A stretch of 15,797 nt of DNA from assembly GCA_005879505.1 (NCBI GenBank), contig VBKQ01000015.1, positions 1-15,797 on the forward strand, written 5' to 3'. Positions 6,963 through 13,131 of this stretch are shown here, piece after piece (position 1 is the stretch's first letter; each line of letters opens with the position of its first letter). This DNA is from Deltaproteobacteria bacterium (GTDB lineage Bacteria; Myxococcota; Myxococcia; Myxococcales; 40CM-4-68-19). Both the position numbers and the translations under genes were made by a program. Below the pieces are notes generated by a model, which saw only the letters and a program-made list of their open reading frames with translations, had not been told where the DNA came from and made no database searches.

Positions 6963-8720
6963 ATGAAGCTGATCATCGAAGACGACGAGGGACGGAAGAC
7001 CGTCGTCCCGGTCGTCCGTGACGAGATCACCATCGGCCGCAACGATGCAAACATCGTCCGGCTCGAGGAGAAGGACGTTTCCCGCCAGCACGGCCGGCTG
7101 GTGCGCGAATCCGGCCACTACTACATCGAGGACCTCAACAGCTTCACCGGGATCCGCGTCAACGGCGAGAAGATCATCGGCAAGCGGCTGCTCCACGACG
7201 GCGACCTGATCCAGATCAGCGAATACGATCTGATCCTTCAGGAAGGATCCGAAGAGCGGCCCCCGCTGCCGTTCGCCGGTATCGCGGAGACGCCGATTCT
7301 GCCGCAGGAGGCTGTCGCTCCGCCTCCGCCGCCGGCGAACGCGGACGCCGACGCTCAGGCCCGCCGGATGGCTGAGACGGCGACCATCCGCCTCTCGGAT
7401 CTGCGGACCGAGCAGGTGGAGGTGCCGCTCCAGGAGGTACCGGAGGGACAGCGCGCGAAGCTCGTGGGGATCTCCGGAAAGCATCGAGGAGAGGAGCTTC
7501 TCCTCGATCGCAGCCCCATCCGGCTCGGGCGCTCGGAAGAGAACGATCTGCGGATCGAGCACCCGTCGATCTCGCGCAAGCACTTGCGCCTGCACCTCGA
7601 CAATGGGACCTGGAAGGTGATGGACGCGGAATCCCGCAACGGGGTCCGCGTGAACGGCGAGCCGTACGCGCAGATCGGCCTGCGCCACGGCGATGTCGTG
7701 GAGGTGGGTCACCTCAGGTATGCATTCGTCGAGCGCGGCCGGCCGTTCCACCTTCCGCCCGAGCTCACGCCGCTCGCGCCATCCATGCTGGCGTCACCGC
7801 CGGCGCGCACCGGGCTCTGGGTGGGCATCGGGATGGCGAGCGTGGCGTTGCTTGCGGTCTCCATCTTCCTCATCCTCCGCAATCGCGCCGAGGCGGAGAT
7901 CGCGCAGCGGCTGCGGGCGCAGCGCGAGTCGGCCCTGCGCAGCGCGGACGAGTCGGCTACCGCGCACCGGTACTCCGAGGCCCTCCAGGGCCTCGATGCG
8001 GCGCGCCGCCTGGGCGCCGACGCCTCTGACCTGAAGGGCTACGACGCGGTCGAGCGGGAGGCGCGCGGCGAGGACCTGTATCGGGACATGGAAGGGGCCG
8101 TGGCCGCGCAGGATTGGGACCGCGCCCGCAGGCTGTTCGATGCGCTCACGGCCACGCAGACATTCTACGGCGGCAAGGCGGCGGAGAAGGCGGACGCGAT
8201 CAAGGCGGGCTACGTGAACGCGCGCGTCGCCAGCGCGGCGCGACTGCGGGGTCAGGACAACGCGGGTTGCCTCGCCGAGGCGCAGCTCGCGCTGGCGGCG
8301 AATGCGCAGAGCGCGGAGGCGCGTGCGCTGGCCGACGCTTGCAAGCGCCCGGCGGTGCAGACGGCTGCCGCGACTCCCTCCCGCCCGGCCCGCACTTCCG
8401 CCGGGCGTGCCTCGGCGCAGGAGGTGCCGCGCGGGTACGACGAGGCAGAGGCACTCCGGCTCCTCAACGAAGGAAACCAGAAGCTGGTCGGGCAGGATCT
8501 CTCGGGGGCGATCGTGCTCTACCAGAAGGCGCTGACTTTGAAGCCTGGTAAAAGGATTCTCGCCGGACTGTATCGCAGCATGGGGATCGCCTTCACCCGG
8601 CAAGGGAACATGGAGGAGGGCGCGCACTATTACCGGCTTTATCTTCCGCTTTGCTCCAATCTCTCCGAAAGGACCCAGCTGCAAAAAGTGTTAGAAGATT
8701 ATGATGCCCGACGTCGCTGA
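6963..8720 (+). CDS. Double-FHA membrane protein with TPR-like C-terminus (paralogue 2)
   Basis: This is a 585-residue tandem paralogue of the preceding gene with the same order of parts. FHA-1 (about 1-92) has R26, S40 and H43, but the usual Asn-Gly is Thr62-Gly63. An acidic, proline-rich linker includes the ATIRLSDL patch shared with paralogue 1. FHA-2 (about 166-256) has R190, S204/R205 and N226-G227. A membrane helix lies at 284-306. The helical tail contains a TPR-like unit (NQKLVGQDLSGAIVLYQKAL) and ends in a YLPLCSN segment matching its sister. ATG 6963 is chosen over GTG 6951 because GTGGAG lies six bases upstream and the N-terminus then aligns exactly with paralogue 1. It likely arose by duplication and has diverged substantially. 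The cellular role is unknown; a phosphothreonine-reading membrane scaffold or sensor is the inference. Confidence 0.93.
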   Translation: MKLIIEDDEGRKTVVPVVRDEITIGRNDANIVRLEEKDVSRQHGRLVRESGHYYIEDLNSFTGIRVNGEKIIGKRLLHDGDLIQISEYDLILQEGSEERPPLPFAGIAETPILPQEAVAPPPPPANADADAQARRMAETATIRLSDLRTEQVEVPLQEVPEGQRAKLVGISGKHRGEELLLDRSPIRLGRSEENDLRIEHPSISRKHLRLHLDNGTWKVMDAESRNGVRVNGEPYAQIGLRHGDVVEVGHLRYAFVERGRPFHLPPELTPLAPSMLASPPARTGLWVGIGMASVALLAVSIFLILRNRAEAEIAQRLRAQRESALRSADESATAHRYSEALQGLDAARRLGADASDLKGYDAVEREARGEDLYRDMEGAVAAQDWDRARRLFDALTATQTFYGGKAAEKADAIKAGYVNARVASAARLRGQDNAGCLAEAQLALAANAQSAEARALADACKRPAVQTAAATPSRPARTSAGRASAQEVPRGYDEAEALRLLNEGNQKLVGQDLSGAIVLYQKALTLKPGKRILAGLYRSMGIAFTRQGNMEEGAHYYRLYLPLCSNLSERTQLQKVLEDYDARRR

Positions 8721-8772
8721 TGTGTGCGCGGCACCCACCGCGCTTCCCGTAGACGATTTCGCTGTTCACCCT

Positions 8773-8784
8773 GTAGATTCCCAC
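8773..8784 (+). promoter_or_regulatory. GTAGATTC motif upstream of REC-XRE gene, shared with the FHA-2 leader
   Basis: GTAGATTCCCAC at 8773-8784 closely matches GTAGATTCTCCCAC at 6929-6942, which has two extra bases. Both end about 20 bases before a start codon. TAGATT could be a -10 element, but no good -35 is visible here. A partial direct repeat, CCCGTAGA at 8746-8753, lies 24 bases upstream. Confidence 0.3.
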
Positions 8785-8802
8785 GCCCGAAAGGGGCGAT
8801 CG

Positions 8803-9396
8803 GTGGACATCCGCACTCTCGTCGTCGATGACGATCAGGATTCCTGCGACCTGATCGAACGCATCCTGAAGAAGGAGGGATATCGGGTCGGGACCCTGAC
8901 GGATCCCCGCAAGGTCGAGGACGAGCTGCGCAAGGCCGACGTGCACCTGGCGATCGTCGATCTGAAGATGCCGGAACTCTCCGGACTCGACGTCGCCCAG
9001 ATCATCAAGCGCCACGACTCCGACTGCTCCGTGATCCTCATGACCGGCTACGCGACGCTCGACTCGGCGGTCAGCGCGCTGCGCTACGGCGTGGTGGACT
9101 ACTTGCGCAAGCCGGTGCGCGAGGACGAGCTGGTCGGTGCAGTGAATCGCGCGCTCGCGGCGAAGGGACTGACGCTGCTGCCCGAGGAGGAGCTGCACCG
9201 GAACATCGGCACCTGCATCCGGGATCTGCGCAAGAAGCGATCCCTGACCCTGAAGCAGCTCGCGAAGCGGACCGGGTTGTCGGTCTCGCTGCTTTCGCAG
9301 ATCGAGCGCGCGGAGAGCAGCGCGAGCGTGACCTCGCTGTACAAGATCGCGCACGCGCTGAAGATCCGCTTGCCGGAGCTGTTCGCGCGCGTCTGA
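8803..9396 (+). CDS. Response regulator with XRE-type helix-turn-helix output (REC-HTH)
   Basis: This is a transcription regulator of 197 residues. The receiver (about 3-120, NtrC-like in sequence) has D9/D10, phospho-acceptor D53 in IVDLKMPE, T81 in LMTGYAT and K103 in YLRKP. After a short linker, residues 135-195 form a Cro/C1-type (XRE) helix-turn-helix, LTLKQLAKRTGLSVSLLSQIE, with a trailing helix pair. The open frame extends upstream to 8701, but GTG 8803 is chosen because AAAGGGG lies six bases before it and the receiver starts immediately. The upstream extension has no receiver features and would overlap the FHA gene. The XRE output domain is uncommon compared with OmpR, NarL or Fis types. 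It is the last gene of the FHA run; its 3' end is 3 bases from the convergent biotinyl gene. No partner kinase is adjacent. Confidence 0.92.
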   Translation: MDIRTLVVDDDQDSCDLIERILKKEGYRVGTLTDPRKVEDELRKADVHLAIVDLKMPELSGLDVAQIIKRHDSDCSVILMTGYATLDSAVSALRYGVVDYLRKPVREDELVGAVNRALAAKGLTLLPEEELHRNIGTCIRDLRKKRSLTLKQLAKRTGLSVSLLSQIERAESSASVTSLYKIAHALKIRLPELFARV

Positions 9397-9399
9397 GGA

Positions 9400-9612
9400 T
9401 TACTTCAGCACGACCAGCACGTCGCCTTCGCTCACCGGCTGCGTCTCCCGGCAGCGGATCTCCGCCACCCGGCCGTCCTCCGGCGCCTCGACCGGCATCT
9501 CCATCTTCATGCTCTCGATGATCACCAGCACGTCCCCGGCCTTCACCTCGTCGCCGACCTTCGTCTCGATCTTCCACACCGTGCCGGTGATGTGAGCGGG
9601 AACGTCGGGCAT
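9400..9612 (-). CDS. Small biotinyl (biotin carboxyl carrier) protein
   Basis: This is a stand-alone biotinyl domain of 70 residues that carries carboxybiotin between a biotin carboxylase and a carboxyltransferase. The hallmark ESMKMEMPV motif is present, with Lys36 as the biotinylation site, followed by the EDGRVAEI turn and the GDVLVVL final strand of the barrel. It lacks the long N-terminal region of classical AccB (about 150 residues), matching the short carriers seen with acyl-CoA carboxylases of the propionyl or methylcrotonyl type. Its ATG follows the biotin carboxylase stop after one base, with GGAGAGG upstream, so the two are an operon. No carboxyltransferase gene is in the window. 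Confidence 0.95.
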   Translation of the reverse strand: MPDVPAHITGTVWKIETKVGDEVKAGDVLVIIESMKMEMPVEAPEDGRVAEIRCRETQPVSEGDVLVVLK

Positions 9613-9613
9613 C

Positions 9614-10864
9614 TCAGAGCCTCTCCAGGAAATGGGTATCGAGATCGCCGCGGGCGAAAGCTTCGCTGCCGAGCACCTTGAGGTGCGTGGGGATGTTCGT
9701 CTTGACGCCCTCGACGGCGAAGCGCGCCAGCGCGTCGCGCATGCGGGCGATGGCCGCCTCGCGCGTCCCGGCGAACGAGATCACCTTGGCGAGCAGGGAA
9801 TCGTAATACGGGGTGACGATGTCGCCCGTGCGGTACCCGGCGTCGATGCGAATGCCGTCGTGCAATGCGCCGTCCGCGGGGACCGGCGTGTCGAAGCGCT
9901 TCACCGGACCCGGCGAGGGGAAGAATTTCACCGGGTCCTCCGCGTTGATGCGGCATTCGATGGCGTGTCCCCGGGGCCGCAGATCGTCCTGGCCCAGCGG
10001 AAGCTTCTCTCCCGCCGCGATGCGGAGTTGGAGCTGGACCAGATCCAGCCCCGTAGTCGCTTCCGTCACCGGGTGCTCGACCTGCAGCCGGGCGTTCAGC
10101 TCGATGAAGTACACCTCGTCTCCCACGAGCAGGAACTCGCAGGTCCCGGCGTTGGCGTATCCCACGGCGCGCGCGGCGCGCAGTCCCGCCTCCAGCAGCT
10201 TCTTCAGCACTCGAGGCCGCGGTTCGGGCAGCTCGAAGGCAGGAGGTGGCGCCTCCTCGATCACTTTCTGGTGCCGCCTCTGGATCGAGCACTCGCGAGC
10301 CCCGACCGCCAGCGTCAGGTGTCCGTCGCCGAGGATCTGCACCTCGACATGGCGTGGCTTCTCGAAGTACCGCTCGAGATAGACGGCGTCTTTCCCGAAC
10401 GACGCGCGCGCCCGGTCGGCGCAGGCGCGCAGGGCCTTCAGTAGCTCCGGCTCGTCGCGGGCGACCTGCATGCCGATGCCGCCGCCGCCGGCAGCCGCCT
10501 TGACCAGGAGCGGATACCCGATGGACGCCGCGGCCGCCTTTGCACCGACTTCCTCGCCGACGTGCCCTTCCGATCCGGGTACCACCGGCACCCCCGCGGC
10601 GCGCATCACCGCCCTGGCCTGGGCCTTGTCCTTGATCGCGCGCATCGCGCCCGGCGGAGGCCCGACGAAGACGAGATCGCTGTCGGCGCAAGCTTGCGCG
10701 AATTCCGCCTGCTCGGAGAGAAAGCCGTCGGCCGCCTGCACGTGCAGAGCGTTCGCGTCCGCCTCCGAATACACGGCGACGGTCTTGACGCCGATCGCGC
10801 GTGCCGCCCGCGCGACGCGGCAAGCGATCTCGCCACGGTTCGCGATGAGGATCTTTTCAAACAA
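9614..10864 (-). CDS. accC: Biotin carboxylase subunit with 36-residue internal deletion
   Basis: This is an ATP-grasp enzyme that carboxylates biotin on the carrier protein, as part of acetyl-, propionyl- or related acyl-CoA carboxylase. It has 416 residues, against about 450 for the family. The N-terminus MFEKILIANRGEIACR is typical and fixes a TTG start at 10864, with GGAGG ten bases upstream. The ATP-grasp glycine-rich loop (AAAGGGGIGM, 123-132), Lys80, Lys122, the RRHQKVIEEAP segment, ELNARLQVEHP and the C-terminal domain are all present. The sequence passes directly from LHVQAAD46 to G47FLSE. The normal intervening stretch ending in HPGY is missing, cleanly in frame. Relative to my recollection of E. 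coli AccC, Lys80 aligns with Lys116, an offset of exactly 36. Activity is therefore uncertain. Confidence 0.93.
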   Translation of the reverse strand: MFEKILIANRGEIACRVARAARAIGVKTVAVYSEADANALHVQAADGFLSEQAEFAQACADSDLVFVGPPPGAMRAIKDKAQARAVMRAAGVPVVPGSEGHVGEEVGAKAAAASIGYPLLVKAAAGGGGIGMQVARDEPELLKALRACADRARASFGKDAVYLERYFEKPRHVEVQILGDGHLTLAVGARECSIQRRHQKVIEEAPPPAFELPEPRPRVLKKLLEAGLRAARAVGYANAGTCEFLLVGDEVYFIELNARLQVEHPVTEATTGLDLVQLQLRIAAGEKLPLGQDDLRPRGHAIECRINAEDPVKFFPSPGPVKRFDTPVPADGALHDGIRIDAGYRTGDIVTPYYDSLLAKVISFAGTREAAIARMRDALARFAVEGVKTNIPTHLKVLGSEAFARGDLDTHFLERL

Positions 10865-10925
10865 TCCGTCAAGCCCTCCGTGAAGGGTCGCGCAGTCTAC
10901 TCCAGAAAAAGCGGCCCGCGCTGCG

Positions 10926-10953
10926 TTGACCGCGCTCTCGCGGCAGGCATAGT
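10926..10953 (+). promoter_or_regulatory. Candidate sigma-70-type promoter for the arginine-rich small gene
   Basis: TTGACC (10926-10931, five of six to consensus), a 16-base spacer and CATAGT (10948-10953, four of six) precede the ATG at 10982. Transcription would start near 10960, giving a leader of about 20 bases that contains the GGGGGG ribosome site. It lies in the divergent gap next to biotin carboxylase. On the opposite strand, TAGACT (complement of 10894-10899) may be that gene's -10, but no -35 is clear. Confidence 0.4.
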
Positions 10954-10981
10954 CTCCGCCACGACGCGTGGGGGGAAAACG

Positions 10982-11386
10982 ATGCGCATGGCGAGAGCGA
11001 GACACCAGCGCAGAAGGATCCGCAGGGCCGCGGCTGCCGTGGTCGATCTCTCGTCCGTGCGGGCGCAGCGGCGGCGCGAGCACGCGGAGATGCGCGTGCG
11101 TGACGCGATCGACGAGAACCGGGCCGCGCTCTCCCGCCTCTTCGCCACCGGGCTGATCTTCACGCAGAAGGGGGCGCGGGCCGGCCGCGATCTGCTGCTC
11201 GCCCACCAGACCCTGCTGCGCACGGCCGATCTGTTCGCGCGCCTGGTCGAGCCGTCCGCGCGCGACGACGCCGCGCTCAAGCACCGGGCCGAAGAAGTCT
11301 TCGCGCACCTGGACGCGCAGCTTGCGCGCACCGCGCAGCTCACCGCGCGCACCGGGGAATTCCTCTCGGGCCGCGGGCGCGACTGA
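10982..11386 (+). CDS. Small arginine-rich helical protein of unknown function
   Basis: This gives 134 residues from ATG 10982, which follows GGGGGG and a six-base spacer. I do not recognise a family. The first 15 residues are very basic (MRMARARHQRRRIRR), followed by a long run of amphipathic helix with heptad-like Leu/Ala spacing (AALSRLFATGLIFTQKGARAGRDLL and beyond), and a C-terminal helix ending in SGRGRD. There is no signal peptide, no clear membrane helix and no cysteine. Codon third positions are strongly G/C, as in the neighbours, which supports a real gene over the antisense open frame here. It is transcribed divergently from biotin carboxylase and lies 81 bases upstream of the oxidoreductase fusion, possibly in the same transcript. 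The basic start could bind nucleic acid or an acidic surface, but that is speculation. Confidence 0.7.
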   Translation: MRMARARHQRRRIRRAAAAVVDLSSVRAQRRREHAEMRVRDAIDENRAALSRLFATGLIFTQKGARAGRDLLLAHQTLLRTADLFARLVEPSARDDAALKHRAEEVFAHLDAQLARTAQLTARTGEFLSGRGRD

Positions 11387-11412
11387 GCGCCAAGATTGTT
11401 ATGAGACGTGTT

Positions 11413-11441
11413 CCAACCGCGGCTCGCCGACGGCGGGTTGG
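11413..11441. repeat. Inverted repeat CCAACC/GGTTGG between small gene and oxidoreductase
   Basis: Perfect six-base arms CCAACC (11413-11418) and GGTTGG (11436-11441) enclose a 17-base GC-rich loop that can extend the stem with GC/GC after a one-base bulge. It lies 27 bases after the small gene's stop and ends 26 bases before the oxidoreductase ATG. No T-run follows, so it is not a standard terminator; a leader hairpin is possible. Confidence 0.4.
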
Positions 11442-11467
11442 CGGCCATTGTCAGTGGCGGAGGTTCC

Positions 11468-13117
11468 ATGCCTGAGCCGATCCTGTTCGTGGTCGACGCC
11501 GACCCCGCCGTGCTGGAGGCGCTAGCGGCCGTGCTCCAGCGGCGATTCGGAGCGGATTACCGGATCCTCACCGATGCCTCGCCGGCGTCGGCTCTCGCCC
11601 GCATCGAGCAGGCATGCGAACGCGATGAGAAGGTCGCGCTGGTGGTGGCGTCGGAGACCAGCGGTCCGGACTGGTTCGTCCGCGTGCGCGAGCTTTGCTC
11701 GGGAGCCGGCCGCTGCATGCTCGTAGGCTTGGCTGACGCCCGCGCCTACGCCGTCAGTCGCCGGGCAATCGCCCTCGGTCAGGCCGAGACGTTCCTGCTC
11801 AAACCCTGGGGCCATCCAGAAGAGCGACTCTATCCCGTCGTCAGCGAGATGCTCGCCAGCTGGGCGAGGACAGCCCTGCCGCAACCGGCGATCCTGCGCA
11901 TCGTGGGCGAGCGCTGGTCGTCCCGCTTTGTCGAGCTCCGCGATCTGGCCGCGCGCAACTCCATCGCCTGCGAGTTCCTGGCCCACGATTCCGCCGAGGG
12001 CCAACGCCTGTTGCGCGAGTTGGGACACACGGGCCGGTTGCCGGCCGTGATCTTCCGCGACCAGGTGCTCGGCGATCCGATGAACGCAGAGATCGCCGAG
12101 ATGCTCGGCGGGCACATCGAGCCCGAGGGTGGGCTCTACGATCTCGTCATCGTCGGGGCTGGACCGGCCGGTCTCGCCGCCGCCGTCTACGGCGCCTCGG
12201 ACGGGTTGCGCACGGCCGTCATCGAGTCGAAGGCGCCGGGCGGGCAGGCGGGGACGACCTCGATGATCCGGAACTATCTTGGGTTCCCGCGCGGCATCAG
12301 CGGCGCGGAGCTGGCGTCGCGGGCGCAGGAGCAAGCGATCTCGCTGGGCGCAGAGTTCGTGATCACCCGCGAGGTCACCGGTCTCGCACCCAGTGGAGAC
12401 GAATGGAGCGTCGCCCTCGCGAGAGGCAGCGCGGTCCGGGCCCGGGCCGTCCTCGTCGGAACCGGCGTCTCCTACAACCGCCTGGAGGTCGACGGGCTCG
12501 ACGGTCTGGTGGGGAAAGGCGTGTTCTACGGCCCGGCGACGATGGAGGCGCCGGCGCTCGCGGGGCAGGACGTCTTCCTAGTCGGAGCCGGCAACTCCGC
12601 CGGCCAGGCGGCAGTCCATCTGGCGCGGTACGCGGCGACGGTGACGCTGCTCGTACGCGGCACGTCCCTCAGCATGTCCGACTATCTCGTCAAGCAGATC
12701 GGACGGACCGAGAACATCCGCATCCGTCTCCAGACCGCGCTCGTGCGGGTACACGGGCAGCGCCGCCTGGAGGCCGTCGAAGTCCGGGACAAGATGAAAG
12801 AGACCAGCGAACGCATGCGCGCCGGCGCCTTGTTCGTGCTGATCGGCGCCGGCCCGCACACGGCATGGCTGGTGAAGATGGTGCAGCGGGATCCGCAGGG
12901 CTACATCCTCACCGGACCGAACGTCATCCGCGACGCCCGCGGCGAGCCCTCGTGGCCACTGTCGCGGGCTCCATTCCCCCTCGAGACCAGCTTGCCGGGC
13001 GTGTTCGCGGCCGGCGACGTCCGCCACCGGGCGACGAGACGCGTCTCCGCCGCCGTCGCCGACGGCGCCATCGCGGTGCGCTCGATCTGGGACTATCTCA
13101 ACCAGGAGAGCGCATGA
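11468..13117 (+). CDS. Fused receiver-like / thioredoxin-fold / FAD-NAD(P)H oxidoreductase (TrxR-like)
   Basis: This 549-residue fusion starts at ATG 11468, preceded by GGCGGAGG. Residues 1-130 look like a receiver (D10, D12, and K112 in LLKPW), but Ser62 stands where the phospho-acceptor Asp belongs (LVVASETS). Residues 140-215 resemble the cysteine-free thioredoxin-fold linker known in such fusions (RIVGERWSSRFVELRDLAARN). From 225 on it is a thioredoxin-reductase-type flavoprotein. The FAD loop is VGAGPAGLAAA (229 on), with ESKAPGGQAGTTSMIRNYLGFP. The NAD(P)H loop is VGAGNSAGQAA (372 on), and GVFAAGDVRHRATRR is the C-terminal FAD contact. The CxxC pair of TrxR is replaced by the sequence FYGPATME near 353-360. 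NADPH-dependent flavin reduction is plausible but classical thioredoxin reduction is not. This is a known fused architecture of unknown substrate. Confidence 0.93.
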   Translation: MPEPILFVVDADPAVLEALAAVLQRRFGADYRILTDASPASALARIEQACERDEKVALVVASETSGPDWFVRVRELCSGAGRCMLVGLADARAYAVSRRAIALGQAETFLLKPWGHPEERLYPVVSEMLASWARTALPQPAILRIVGERWSSRFVELRDLAARNSIACEFLAHDSAEGQRLLRELGHTGRLPAVIFRDQVLGDPMNAEIAEMLGGHIEPEGGLYDLVIVGAGPAGLAAAVYGASDGLRTAVIESKAPGGQAGTTSMIRNYLGFPRGISGAELASRAQEQAISLGAEFVITREVTGLAPSGDEWSVALARGSAVRARAVLVGTGVSYNRLEVDGLDGLVGKGVFYGPATMEAPALAGQDVFLVGAGNSAGQAAVHLARYAATVTLLVRGTSLSMSDYLVKQIGRTENIRIRLQTALVRVHGQRRLEAVEVRDKMKETSERMRAGALFVLIGAGPHTAWLVKMVQRDPQGYILTGPNVIRDARGEPSWPLSRAPFPLETSLPGVFAAGDVRHRATRRVSAAVADGAIAVRSIWDYLNQESA

Positions 13118-13131
13118 CCGGATGACCTTCG

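Noticed and set aside
8730..8743. A sigma-54-like element, GGCAC-N5-GCGC, ahead of the REC-XRE gene.
   Set aside because: The GG and GC dinucleotides have the right spacing, but the TT before GC is missing and the match is easily random at this GC content.
8701..8802. Longer form of the REC-XRE protein starting at ATG 8701.
   Set aside because: The 34 extra residues precede the receiver, match nothing, and overlap the FHA gene; GTG 8803 has a good ribosome site.
9397..9399. A terminator between convergent genes at 9396/9400 and 13117/13132.
   Set aside because: The gaps are only 3 and 14 bases, and no hairpin followed by a T-run is visible on either strand nearby.
10724..10729. A frameshift as the explanation of the short biotin carboxylase.
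   Set aside because: The same frame is used before and after the junction and both flanks match the family exactly, so it is an in-frame loss.
10865..11308. N-terminal extension of biotin carboxylase beyond the TTG start.
   Set aside because: The family begins at MFEKILIANRG; the upstream residues are antisense to the small plus-strand gene and are not carboxylase-like.
11408..11467. GTG start 20 codons upstream for the oxidoreductase fusion.
   Set aside because: It lies before the inverted repeat and lacks a ribosome site, while ATG 11468 follows GGCGGAGG and starts the receiver directly.
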